From [Lactobacillus] timonensis (GTDB taxonomy: Bacteria > Bacillota > Bacilli > Lactobacillales > Lactobacillaceae): DNA of 64,000 bases. The notes under the pieces were generated by a model, which saw only the letters and a program-made list of their open reading frames with translations, ran no database searches and was not told the DNA's origin. Shown here in pieces: positions 1 to 7,977 of the stretch (its first letter is position 1; every line of letters begins with the position of its first letter). Location of the stretch: NCBI RefSeq assembly GCF_900240275.1, contig NZ_LT964761.1, positions 1,387,388 through 1,451,387 on the forward strand, written 5' to 3'. A program made the translations under genes and the position numbers.

Positions 1-804
1 TCTCTCCGGGTAGAAGACACTGAGGAAGCGGGTGCTTGGACCGTTTCTGGCCGTGGTGAACTGCACCTGTCAATTCTGATTGAAACGATGCGTCGTGAAG
101 GTTATGAACTGGCTGTTTCTCGTCCAGAAGTTATTTACCGTGAAATCGATGGCAAGCAGTGTGAACCGTTTGAAGAAGTTCAGATCGATACGCCAGATGA
201 ATACACTGGTGGCATTATCGACAGTATGGCTAAGCGGAAGGGCCAGATGAAGAACATGGAACCTTCCCGCAACGGTCAGACACGGTTAATCTTTGAAGTG
301 CCATCACGGGGACTGATCGGTTACTCCACTGAATTTATGACCCAAACTCGTGGTTACGGGATTATGAACCACACCTTCAAAGAATACGCACCAGTCATTA
401 AGAACTGGAATCCAGGTCGTCAGAAGGGTGCATTGGTTTCGATGAACTCTGGCAAGGCCACGACGTACGCTATGATGGGTATCGAAAGCCGGGGGACACT
501 CTTAATCGACCCGGGTACAGAAGTGTACGAAGGGATGATTATTGGTGAGAATTCACGGACAAACGACATCACCGTTAACATTACTAAGGGTAAGAACCTT
601 ACTAACGTCCGTGCCGCTGGTTCTGATGAAAAGGCCTGGATCAACACGCCAACGCACTTCTCACTGGAACAGTCGCTGGAATTCCTGAACGAAGATGAAC
701 TTTGTGAAGTTACTCCAGAGAATATTCGTCTGCGGAAGAAGATTCTCAACACTAATGCTCGTGAAAAGGCTGCTAAGCGTCGCCGTGCACAGTCCAAGAA
801 GTAA
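1..804 (+). CDS. typA: GTPase TypA/BipA, C-terminal part (5' end outside window)
   Basis: The frame is open from the first base, so the gene enters from the left; 267 C-terminal residues are present. They cover the end of the EF-G-like domain III ([19 protein letters not shown]), domain V, and the BipA-specific C-terminal domain ([12 protein letters not shown], then [15 protein letters not shown]). The G domain lies outside the window. TypA is a ribosome-associated translational GTPase that helps 50S assembly and stress or low-temperature growth in other bacteria. The lysine/arginine-rich tail ([14 protein letters not shown]) is usual for Firmicute TypA. An intrinsic terminator follows 18 bases after the stop, so the gene is not co-transcribed with ftsW through a strong junction. 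Identity is very secure. Confidence 0.97.
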   Translation, partial: SLRVEDTEEAGAWTVSGRGELHLSILIETMRREGYELAVSRPEVIYREIDGKQCEPFEEVQIDTPDEYTGGIIDSMAKRKGQMKNMEPSRNGQTRLIFEVPSRGLIGYSTEFMTQTRGYGIMNHTFKEYAPVIKNWNPGRQKGALVSMNSGKATTYAMMGIESRGTLLIDPGTEVYEGMIIGENSRTNDITVNITKGKNLTNVRAAGSDEKAWINTPTHFSLEQSLEFLNEDELCEVTPENIRLRKKILNTNAREKAAKRRRAQSKK

Positions 805-821
805 TTACTAGTTCATTGGTT

Positions 822-856
822 AAGACTTCGGCAATTATTACGCTGAAGTCTTTTTG
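822..856 (+). terminator. Intrinsic terminator after typA
   Basis: An inverted repeat AAGACTTCGGC / GCTGAAGTCTT (one G-U pair) with a nine-base loop is followed by a run of Ts. It lies between typA and the ftsW promoter. Confidence 0.85.
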
Positions 857-880
857 TTTTACCCTGACTGAGGCGGTCGA

Positions 881-889
881 TGGTATAAT
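881..889 (+). promoter_or_regulatory. Extended -10 promoter for ftsW
   Basis: TGGTATAAT is a perfect extended -10 element about 30 bases before the ftsW start. No good -35 hexamer stands at 17 bases, which is common when the TG extension is present. Confidence 0.6.
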
Positions 890-918
890 GAAAAAGATTT
901 TGCTCGGAGGGAAGACAA

Positions 919-2091
919 GTGTTTAAAAAGATTTCAAAAAAACTTGGTTTGCTGGATTGGGTAATTGCCGGTCCTTATTTAATTCTGGCTTTCTTTGGCA
1001 CGGTCATGGTGTATTCTGCGAGTGCGGGGATGAAAATGCAAAACGGTGTGAACCCGCGAGCTTATTTTATTAAACAGCTCTTTTATGTGCTAGCCGGTTT
1101 GATCTGCTTTATTATCTTTAGCTCTTTTTCTAGGCAGTTCTTGCGAAGTCCGCGTTTTCTGGGTATCTTCTTTCTGATTTTGTTTGTCATGCTGGTTTAC
1201 GTCCGTCTTCGCGGTCAGGAAATCAACGGGGCGCGTGGCTGGCTGCACATCGGACCGATTAATATCCAGCCTGCGGAAATGTGCAAACTGTTTCTGATTT
1301 TATACTTGAGCAACCGCTTTGCCCATTTGGCTGAACGCGGAATGGATCTCCATTTTAAAGAACAATGGGGTGCCATTTTGATTGTGGCAGTATTGTTGGT
1401 GTTGATCATAATTCAGCCTGATATTGGGGGCTTTGCAATCAATTCCGCCATTGTGATTGTTATCATTGTGGCTTCGGGGATGCCTGTCTACGTCATTGTT
1501 GCTTTTTTGGGAATTTCGGTGTTCCTGATCGGTTTTGGGATTCCGCTGCTATCACATCTGGCGGTCAACATGATTCACGGATATCAGGCCGCCCGTTTCT
1601 TAGCCTACCTTGACCCGTTCCAAAATTCCCGTGGTATCGGAAGCCAGTTAGTTAACTCATATTACGCAATTAGCAACGGTGGACTACACGGGGTGGGATT
1701 AGGCAACTCTATCCAGAAGATGGGCTTTCTTCCCGAGCCGAATACTGACTTTATTATGTCTATCTTAGCAGAGGAGTTTGGTTTTCTTGGCGTCTTGGCA
1801 GTCCTCGCCTTGCTGGCAATGATTATTTTGCGGACCGTTCGATTGGGAGTCCAATCGCAATCAATGTACGAAACACTTACTTGTTATGGGACAGCAACTT
1901 TTATCACGGTAGAAACATTGTTCAATGTTGGTGGGGTAACAGGCATTTTGCCAATCACCGGGGTGACCTTCCCATTTATTAGTTATGGTGGTTCGAGTAT
2001 GATCATTCTCTGTGCTAGCTTAGGTCTGGTTGAAAACATTGCGATTCGCCGGCATCAGCAACGACAACACTCAGGACAGGAGGAATGGTAG
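919..2091 (+). CDS. ftsW: SEDS peptidoglycan polymerase FtsW
   Basis: A 390-residue polytopic membrane protein of the FtsW/RodA/SpoVE family. These are lipid II polymerases working with class B PBPs; FtsW acts at the division septum. Visible family motifs are NGARGW (residues 103-108), QPAE (117-120), the PEPNTDFIMSILAEEFG loop and the C-terminal PFISYGGSS segment. About ten hydrophobic segments are present. The start is GTG at 919 behind GGAGGG with eight bases of spacing. The neighbourhood (typA upstream, ylbG-rsmD-coaD downstream) matches the lactobacillus ftsW locus rather than a rodA locus, but a RodA role cannot be excluded from sequence alone. Its stop at 2091 lies directly before the next gene's start. 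Confidence 0.93.
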   Translation: MFKKISKKLGLLDWVIAGPYLILAFFGTVMVYSASAGMKMQNGVNPRAYFIKQLFYVLAGLICFIIFSSFSRQFLRSPRFLGIFFLILFVMLVYVRLRGQEINGARGWLHIGPINIQPAEMCKLFLILYLSNRFAHLAERGMDLHFKEQWGAILIVAVLLVLIIIQPDIGGFAINSAIVIVIIVASGMPVYVIVAFLGISVFLIGFGIPLLSHLAVNMIHGYQAARFLAYLDPFQNSRGIGSQLVNSYYAISNGGLHGVGLGNSIQKMGFLPEPNTDFIMSILAEEFGFLGVLAVLALLAMIILRTVRLGVQSQSMYETLTCYGTATFITVETLFNVGGVTGILPITGVTFPFISYGGSSMIILCASLGLVENIAIRRHQQRQHSGQEEW

Positions 2092-2093
2092 TC

Positions 2094-2375
2094 ATGGAAA
2101 TTAACCATCGCCGGGCATTGGCGGTCTACTTTCGTTCTCGGCGGGCAATTCGCGCGATCCGTCATTATGGAAGGTTAATTTATGTGTCAAAGCATATGCA
2201 TTATGCGGTGTTATACGTTGACGATGCCAAAGCAGCTGACCAAACTGAAAAATTGTTAGCATTACGGCAGGTAACAGCGGTCAAGCCCTCTCCACGACCG
2301 GAAATTGATCCGGAGCTGACCGACTTAAAGTCGATGATGGATTTTCACAAAGATGAAGAGGATGAGTTTTCATGA
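2094..2375 (+). CDS. ylbG: YlbG family protein (DUF2129)
   Basis: A small cytosolic protein of 93 residues. The N-terminal half (RRALAVYFRSRRAIRAIRHYG, then a segment reading LIYVSKHMHYAVLYV) matches the YlbG/DUF2129 family, whose function is not established. The frame is open from an ATG at 2085, but AGGAGG at 2078-2083 lies only one base before it. The second in-frame ATG at 2094 has ideal ten-base spacing, so I chose it. The gene follows ftsW immediately and overlaps rsmD by four bases (ATGA), so the ftsW-ylbG-rsmD-coaD group is one translationally coupled unit, as in many Firmicutes. Confidence 0.85.
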   Translation: MEINHRRALAVYFRSRRAIRAIRHYGRLIYVSKHMHYAVLYVDDAKAADQTEKLLALRQVTAVKPSPRPEIDPELTDLKSMMDFHKDEEDEFS

Positions 2376-2941
2376 GAGTGGTGGCAGGAGAATATGGTGG
2401 GCGGCGCCTCAATGCCGTTCCCGGGCGGAAAACCCGTCCGACAACTGATAAGGTCAAAGAAGCACTTTTTAGCAGTATTGGCCCCTATTTTGCTGGTGGC
2501 AGCAGTCTTGATCTTTTTGCCGGAAGTGGTGGGCTTAGTATCGAAGCGGTCAGCCGAGGAATTGACCATGCGGTGATGGTTGACCGCCAGTACGCCGCAG
2601 TTCAGGTAATTAAGAAAAATGTCGCGGTGACGAAGCATCCGGAGAAGTTTACCGTTATCAAAAATAATGCTAACCGGGCCATCAAAGCATTAGCAAAACA
2701 AAAGGCCGGCTTTGACTTGGTGTTTCTGGACCCACCCTATGCAAAGCAGCAGATTGTTAAGAATATGACAACGCTTGCGACAGCACAGCTGTTAAATCCT
2801 AATGCTTTGGTTGTGGCGGAAACTAACCAGGAGGCAGACTTGCCCGCCAACATTAGTGGTTTTGACTTTCTCCGTCAGCACCACTATGGAATTACCGTCG
2901 TAACCATTTACCGTTTTCACGGAAAGGAGCAGCACAAATGA
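2372..2941 (+). CDS. rsmD: 16S rRNA (guanine966-N2)-methyltransferase RsmD
   Basis: This 189-residue protein is a Rossmann-type SAM-dependent methyltransferase that modifies G966 of 16S rRNA. The SAM-binding motif is LDLFAGSGG (residues 46-54) and the catalytic/base-flipping motif is DPPY (120-123), both diagnostic of RsmD. The N-terminal MRVVAGEYGGRRL is also characteristic. It overlaps the preceding gene by four bases and the following coaD by four bases, and rsmD-coaD is a widely conserved pair. Length is normal for the family and nothing looks unusual. Confidence 0.96.
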   Translation: MRVVAGEYGGRRLNAVPGRKTRPTTDKVKEALFSSIGPYFAGGSSLDLFAGSGGLSIEAVSRGIDHAVMVDRQYAAVQVIKKNVAVTKHPEKFTVIKNNANRAIKALAKQKAGFDLVFLDPPYAKQQIVKNMTTLATAQLLNPNALVVAETNQEADLPANISGFDFLRQHHYGITVVTIYRFHGKEQHK

Positions 2942-3444
2942 AGATCGCTATTTTCCCGGGTACCTTTGACCCGTTGACTCTCGGACATATTGACTTAATT
3001 AAACGTGGGCGGGCCCTCTTTGACCAGCTTGCAGTAGCCGTAATGACAAATACGAGCAAGACGCCATTGTTTACTATTCAAGAACGGGTCGAGCAGATCC
3101 GCGAAGCTACGGCAGGGATGGATAATGTCTCAGTGATCACTACCTCTGGTCTCACCGTTAAGCTGATGAATAAAATCGGGGCAGACTATTTAATGCGAGG
3201 ACTCCGGAATACTACGGATTTCCAGTACGAACGAGACATTGCCACAATGAACAAGTTTCTTGATCACGACGTTGAAACGGTCTTTTTCCTGGCGGATCCA
3301 CAGTACCAGCACTTATCGAGTAGTCTTTTAAAAGAAGTTGCCATAAGCGGTGGGGATATTTCGGCCTATTTGCCTGGAAAAATTAATGAAGCCCTGGAAC
3401 AACGACTGAAGGAACGCCAACTTAAGCGGGCAACGGACGATTAA
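2938..3444 (+). CDS. coaD: Phosphopantetheine adenylyltransferase CoaD
   Basis: This 168-residue nucleotidyltransferase catalyses the fourth step of coenzyme A synthesis: 4'-phosphopantetheine plus ATP gives dephospho-CoA. The N-terminal PGTFDPLTLGHIDLI carries the (T/H)xGH signature (T14-H17). The second ATP-binding motif is seen as the HLSSSLLKEVA segment near residue 123. The start overlaps rsmD by four bases, implying translational coupling, and the next gene begins two bases after its stop. Length and motifs are standard. Confidence 0.97.
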   Translation: MKIAIFPGTFDPLTLGHIDLIKRGRALFDQLAVAVMTNTSKTPLFTIQERVEQIREATAGMDNVSVITTSGLTVKLMNKIGADYLMRGLRNTTDFQYERDIATMNKFLDHDVETVFFLADPQYQHLSSSLLKEVAISGGDISAYLPGKINEALEQRLKERQLKRATDD

Positions 3445-3445
3445 G

Positions 3446-4525
3446 ATGGGTAAATTAGACAACCATTATCAACAGAGTAGTCAGCAAGACCGGCGGATTC
3501 TCAAGCGAATTGTTTGGGGACTGTGCGTTGTTCTTTTTGTTGGGTGGGCATTATTTTGGCCGCTAAACAAGTATATCGAAACGCCAGGCACCGCTGATAG
3601 CTTAAAGAGTTACGTAACGGTAAAAGGACACCCTGATAAGCGTTCTGGAAGCTTTATGATTACCTCCGTGTATCTTCAACAGGCGCGGCCAGTTACCTGG
3701 GTGTGGGCCCATTTTGACCCCCACGCGACGATTGAAAACGCAAATGACGTTACTGGCGGTCAAAACGGCAAAACTTACGATAAAGTCCAGAACTTCTATA
3801 TGCAAAGTGCTATTAATGAGGCAATCGCCACCGCTTACCAGGCCGCAGGTCAGCAGTTTGCCAAACAGTATCTGGGGATTTACGTTTTGTCGGTCCAACG
3901 AAATTCAAAGTTTCGGGGGAAAATTCAGGTCGGTGATACGATCACCAGAGTCAACGGTCGACATTTTAATACTGCCCAGGGCTACCAAAAGTTTATTGGC
4001 AAGCGTCCAGTTGGCAGTAAACTGACGGTTTCCTACCTCCATGACAAGAAGCAGCACCAGGTGACCAGAAAACTGGTTAAGTTGCCGGGAGTAAACCGGT
4101 CGGGCATTGGAATCATGCTGACGGATAACGTGAAGGTTCATACTAAGATTCCAGTTAAGGTTAATCCTGGCCAATTAGGGGGACCTTCTGGTGGGTTGAT
4201 GTTTAGCCTGCAAATTTACGAACAGCTCACAAACAAAAACCTCCGTCATGGTCGCAAAATTGCCGGGACGGGAACAATCAACCCTGATGGATCAGTCGGT
4301 GAAATTGGTGGAATTGACAAGAAGGTAGTGGCAGCTCACCGTGCTGGCGCTAAGGTCTTCTTAGCACCTTATGTCAAGCCTAGCAAGTTACTTTTAAGGT
4401 ACGAGGAACACCATCAAACTAACTACCAGCTTGCCAAAAGCACCGCCAAAAAATATGCGCCAGGAATGAAAGTAGTGCCGGTTAAGAGTTTTAATGAAGC
4501 CGTGAAATACTTAGCAAACCATTAG
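3446..4525 (+). CDS. YlbL/SepM-type PDZ and Lon-fold membrane protease
   Basis: This 359-residue protein has one N-terminal membrane segment (about 22-40), an extracytoplasmic region, a PDZ domain (about 140-215) and a Lon-type protease domain. The catalytic serine is S248 in GGPSGG. The catalytic lysine is K293 in IGGIDKKVVAAHRAGAK. The family includes B. subtilis YlbL and streptococcal SepM, which processes competence pheromone in streptococci. It lies between coaD and comEA, as YlbL does next to CoaD in B. subtilis. The start at 3446 comes two bases after coaD. Its substrate here is unknown; a link to competence would be inference from location only. Confidence 0.92.
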   Translation: MGKLDNHYQQSSQQDRRILKRIVWGLCVVLFVGWALFWPLNKYIETPGTADSLKSYVTVKGHPDKRSGSFMITSVYLQQARPVTWVWAHFDPHATIENANDVTGGQNGKTYDKVQNFYMQSAINEAIATAYQAAGQQFAKQYLGIYVLSVQRNSKFRGKIQVGDTITRVNGRHFNTAQGYQKFIGKRPVGSKLTVSYLHDKKQHQVTRKLVKLPGVNRSGIGIMLTDNVKVHTKIPVKVNPGQLGGPSGGLMFSLQIYEQLTNKNLRHGRKIAGTGTINPDGSVGEIGGIDKKVVAAHRAGAKVFLAPYVKPSKLLLRYEEHHQTNYQLAKSTAKKYAPGMKVVPVKSFNEAVKYLANH

Positions 4526-4532
4526 TTTAATG

Positions 4533-4573
4533 AACACCTCTTTACGTATTTTTACGTTAGGAGGTGTTTTTTT
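4533..4573 (+). terminator. Intrinsic terminator whose 3' arm is the comEA ribosome binding site
   Basis: AACACCTC (4533-4540) pairs with GAGGTGTT (4561-4568). The stem continues inward through 4541-4547 against 4554-4560 with one U-G pair and one T-T mismatch, and the loop is six bases. A T-tract at 4567-4573 follows. The 3' arm contains AGGAGGTG (4559-4566), the Shine-Dalgarno sequence of comEA, and the TTG start codon at 4572 uses the last two Ts of the tract. Confidence 0.85.
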
Positions 4574-5183
4574 GAAACAGCGGTTGTTGGATTTATACGA
4601 AACCTATAAACGAGAAATAATTATCGGTCTGGCTGGTATCCTGGCAGTAATAGTATTGTTGGCATGGACTGGACGACACCAGTCGACAGGGATGCCGGTT
4701 GAAAAAACGGCAACGCAGGTTAAACAGCCAACCAAGACGGGCCGCAAAAATGGCAAATTATTTGTTGATGTGAAAGGGGCGGTCAATAAACCGGGTGTCT
4801 ATGAACTAAGCTATGGTTCGCGGATTACCGAGGCAGTTAACCAGGCGGGCGGCTTTCGGCCGGATGCTGATAGTAACCAGGTTAACCTGGCTAAGCAGGT
4901 AAGTGACCAGCAAATGATTTATATTCCCATGAAAGGCGAACAGGTTTCTCAGGAAAACACGCCAGTGGCTGGTTCTCAGCAAGCCGAGAGTAAGGTGATC
5001 AACCTTAATACCGCGACCAAGGAACAGTTGACGACGATTACCGGCATTGGTGATAAAAAGGCCGACCTCATCCTCGCTTACCGTCAACAGCATGGCCAGT
5101 TTAGGAGGGTAGAAGATCTTAAAAATATTACCGGTTTTGGGGATAAAACGATCGCAAAAATCAAGGACCAGCTGTCAGTTTAA
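4572..5183 (+). CDS. comEA: Competence DNA receptor ComEA
   Basis: ComEA is the membrane-anchored DNA-binding protein of the uptake machinery. From the TTG at 4572 it has 203 residues: an N-terminal membrane segment, a SLBB-like domain starting around GAVNKPGVYELS, and a C-terminal helix-hairpin-helix domain (NLNTATKEQLTTITGIGDKKA and the repeat ending in FGDKTIAKI). The frame is open from an ATG at 4530, but that start has no ribosome binding site and lies in a terminator stem. TTG 4572 sits six bases after AGGAGGT, so I chose it. Expression depends on read-through of the terminator that contains this site. It is followed by comEB and comEC in the normal order. Confidence 0.93.
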   Translation: MKQRLLDLYETYKREIIIGLAGILAVIVLLAWTGRHQSTGMPVEKTATQVKQPTKTGRKNGKLFVDVKGAVNKPGVYELSYGSRITEAVNQAGGFRPDADSNQVNLAKQVSDQQMIYIPMKGEQVSQENTPVAGSQQAESKVINLNTATKEQLTTITGIGDKKADLILAYRQQHGQFRRVEDLKNITGFGDKTIAKIKDQLSV

Positions 5184-5222
5184 TGAATTGAGGGTGTATG
5201 ATTAAATCACAAAAGGATGGTG

Positions 5223-5726
5223 ATGATTTTGAGAAAACGAATGGACTGGGATCAATATTTTATGTTGCAGGCTGCACTATTGGCCTCCCGAAGCACCTGT
5301 GAACGGTTATCCGTGGGCGCGGTTTTGGTACGTGATAAACGCATTATTGCAGGTGGCTATAACGGGTCTGTTTCTGGGGATGTGCATTGTATTGATGCGG
5401 GATGCGAGCTTCGTGACGGCCACTGTGTGCGAACTATTCACGCAGAAATGAATGCCATGTTACAGTGCGCGCGGTTTGGCGTCTCAACGGACGGGGCAAC
5501 TCTCTATGTAACGGATTTTCCGTGCCTGCAGTGTACTAAGAGCCTGTTACAGGCCGGGATTCAGCAGATTAACTACTTGCGAACCTACCACAATGATGAA
5601 TATGCTATGCGGTTGATTAAGCTCAAGGGCGTTACCCTTCGTCACATTACCCTCAAGGAAAATATTATGGAAGAAGCCCGGTTGGACCAGTATATCCACC
5701 CGGCACAACAGCAACATCAAAGATAG
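5223..5726 (+). CDS. comEB: dCMP deaminase family protein ComEB
   Basis: A zinc-dependent cytidine/deoxycytidylate deaminase of about 167 residues. The zinc and catalytic motifs are HAE and PCLQC (H75, E77, C103 and C106 counted from the longest frame at 5217). ComEB lies in the comE operon of many Firmicutes but is not needed for DNA uptake in B. subtilis; it may supply dUMP. Several in-frame starts (5217 ATG, 5220 GTG, 5223 ATG, 5229 TTG) follow AAAAGGATGG. ATG 5223 is chosen because 5217 lies on top of the purine-rich site, but the exact start is uncertain. The C-terminal coding region overlaps the open frame of comEC. Confidence 0.92.
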   Translation: MILRKRMDWDQYFMLQAALLASRSTCERLSVGAVLVRDKRIIAGGYNGSVSGDVHCIDAGCELRDGHCVRTIHAEMNAMLQCARFGVSTDGATLYVTDFPCLQCTKSLLQAGIQQINYLRTYHNDEYAMRLIKLKGVTLRHITLKENIMEEARLDQYIHPAQQQHQR

Positions 5727-5766
5727 CTGGCTATTACCGGCGTTCTCCGTAGCGCTGGTTGTTTCG

Positions 5767-7977
5767 TTGATCGCTAGTTTTAGCTGGACCTTGTTAGCGG
5801 TTGGTATTTATTGGATCATTAGGATGTTGTCAGCAAAAGATAGACGGTTGCTGATTAAAACAGTGTTTGTCGTTTTTGTTGGGATTGTTTGTGCTACTAG
5901 TTTTGTTTACGTGCGGAGCAAAGAAACACCTGCTCAGCCACGAAAAGTGGCTCAACAGTATGTATTATGGCCGGACCACATTCGGGTTCAGGGAGACATG
6001 GTTTTTGCCGATGGTCGCCAGGTAGGTACTCATCGGTATAGTAATATGCGTTTCCGTGTTAAATCCCTAGCGGAAAAGAATTATTGGCAAAAGATGATGA
6101 CCCCGGTTGTTGTTTTTGTCCAGGGCAATCAACAGCCGATCTTACCCGCTACTAATGGGCACCAATTTGATGCCCAGCAGTATTATTATGTCCGACGAAT
6201 ATGCAGCGAGGTCCGTGTAGACCAAATCCAGGTTCTAAAAAGACAACCACCAGCTTCGCTAATTGCCTATTGTCATTACTGGCGCGCAGCAGCTCACCAG
6301 TACTTTAGCCACTTGCCGTCACCGCTGAGTCAATATGCTGATCAGCTGGTAATTGGCTACCAGGGCGAACAAACGGGCTGGCAGGAAACGGTCAAACGGT
6401 TAGGAATAATCCATCTTTTTTGCTTATCAGGGATGCACGTTGTGTTACTAACTGAGCTGTTACGACGCGTGTTGGTTTCTTGCCGTTTAACGCGGGAAAC
6501 CGTTGATAATTTACTAGCAATGTTTTTGCCCGCGTACTTAATTTTAGGTGGTGGTTCTGCCAGCCTTACCCGATCGATAATAATGGCAGAGTGTCGATTA
6601 TTTCCTGCCCGTTTAAAATTACCGGCTATTGACGGGTGGGCATGGAGCTTAATAATTGGTTGCTGGATAGATCCGCTGGTGTTAACGCAATTGGGTGGGC
6701 AGTTATCATACTTACTGTCTTTATTGCTTCACATGCTGGAACAAGGAGAATTGGTCAAATCGCTGTTGTTGAATCTCACAGCTGTTCCGCTTATTGTCAA
6801 TAAAGTTTTTGAATTCCACCTACTAAGCTTCATCATGTCGTATTTGGTGTCACCACTGTTTTCTTTATTGCTTTTTCCTGGAACGATTATCACGGTTTTG
6901 CTCTGGCCATGGTGGTCACTACCAGCAGAGTCCTTTAATAACCTGCTGAAATTAACCCATGGCTTGCTTTTCTCCTGCTCACGTCTGCCAGGAATGGTGT
7001 GCTTTGGTAAACCGCCGGTATGGGCCGTTTGGCTGCTCCTTGGTTTGTCATTACTCTTACTTGACCAACCGGCAAATCGTCGTGGTCAACTCCGGCTAGC
7101 AGGAGTTTATTTTATAGTTTTTTGCCAGCTTCACTTTCCGTTACATGGTGAGGTGATCTTTGCTGACGTGGGGCAGGGGGATTCTATTATTATCAAAACC
7201 CCGCTGAACCGGCGAGTGATTATGATTGATACTGGCGGTCGGCTCGGCTTTCACCGCCCGCGCTGGGCACAAGGACAACCTGGCCGGATGCAGGCAGAGA
7301 AAACGACGATCAATTATCTCAAGAGTGTTGGCGTTAACCGACTTGACGCAGTTTTTTTATCACACAGTGATGCAGATCACATTGGTGACCTGCCTGCGGT
7401 GTTGACGAAACTTCGTGTTAAACGGCTTTATGTTCCAGCAGGGATGGAGAAGATGGATAAACTTCGGCGGCGGATCCCCGCTAATTCAACGGTCACGGTT
7501 CTTCCGACCAGGAGTGGCGACTATTGCGAGGGGATGTTACAAGTAGTACACCCCGATTATCGTGGCCAGGGGAAGAATGGTGATTCGCTAACGCTTTTTG
7601 GTCGTTTTGGTGACCGCAATTTTTTGTTTACCGGGGACTTAGATCTCGATGGCGAACGGGAAGTTATCCGGAAATATCCGCAACTGCGGGTAGATGTTTT
7701 AAAGTTAGGCCATCATGGCAGTCGTACGGCAAGCGGTAAAGATTTTCTGTTGTCAGTTCATCCAGTAGTCGGTATTATTTCTGCTGGTCGATTTAATCGT
7801 TATGGTCACCCGCATAATGTGACGGTTCGTCGGCTACAAAGGCTTGGAATTCGTACAATGTCGACACAGCAATATGGTATGATTAGGTACCGATATTTTG
7901 GTAGGAATGGTCGTTGGTCAACGACCCTTAGAGGAGACGAATTAAAATGGATGTTGCCGCCTTACAGCAACAGTTGA
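5767..7977 (+). CDS. comEC: Competence DNA channel ComEC
   Basis: ComEC forms the membrane channel for transforming DNA. The 736 residues contain N-terminal membrane helices, a soluble DUF4131-like region, the multi-helix Competence domain (LGIIHLFCLSGMHVVLL) and a C-terminal metallo-beta-lactamase domain with SHSDADHIGD and KLGHHGSRTASG. The annotated TTG at 5767 starts inside the first membrane segment and has no clear Shine-Dalgarno sequence. The frame remains open upstream to 5617 and would add a hydrophobic stretch (SWLLPAFSVALVVS), but no ATG, GTG or TTG is present there. The true start may be a rare codon such as ATC at 5716, coupled to the comEB stop. The coding sequence otherwise appears intact. 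Confidence 0.92.
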   Translation: MIASFSWTLLAVGIYWIIRMLSAKDRRLLIKTVFVVFVGIVCATSFVYVRSKETPAQPRKVAQQYVLWPDHIRVQGDMVFADGRQVGTHRYSNMRFRVKSLAEKNYWQKMMTPVVVFVQGNQQPILPATNGHQFDAQQYYYVRRICSEVRVDQIQVLKRQPPASLIAYCHYWRAAAHQYFSHLPSPLSQYADQLVIGYQGEQTGWQETVKRLGIIHLFCLSGMHVVLLTELLRRVLVSCRLTRETVDNLLAMFLPAYLILGGGSASLTRSIIMAECRLFPARLKLPAIDGWAWSLIIGCWIDPLVLTQLGGQLSYLLSLLLHMLEQGELVKSLLLNLTAVPLIVNKVFEFHLLSFIMSYLVSPLFSLLLFPGTIITVLLWPWWSLPAESFNNLLKLTHGLLFSCSRLPGMVCFGKPPVWAVWLLLGLSLLLLDQPANRRGQLRLAGVYFIVFCQLHFPLHGEVIFADVGQGDSIIIKTPLNRRVIMIDTGGRLGFHRPRWAQGQPGRMQAEKTTINYLKSVGVNRLDAVFLSHSDADHIGDLPAVLTKLRVKRLYVPAGMEKMDKLRRRIPANSTVTVLPTRSGDYCEGMLQVVHPDYRGQGKNGDSLTLFGRFGDRNFLFTGDLDLDGEREVIRKYPQLRVDVLKLGHHGSRTASGKDFLLSVHPVVGIISAGRFNRYGHPHNVTVRRLQRLGIRTMSTQQYGMIRYRYFGRNGRWSTTLRGDELKWMLPPYSNS

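Noticed and set aside
3446..4525. YlbL-type protease as part of a new competence-signalling system
   Set aside because: The gene is a conserved neighbour of coaD in many non-competent Firmicutes; adjacency to comEA alone is not evidence.
5217..7977. Competence locus as a decayed pseudogene
   Set aside because: comEA, comEB and comEC keep full-length frames and all motifs; only the comEC start is doubtful, so a pseudogene call is not justified.
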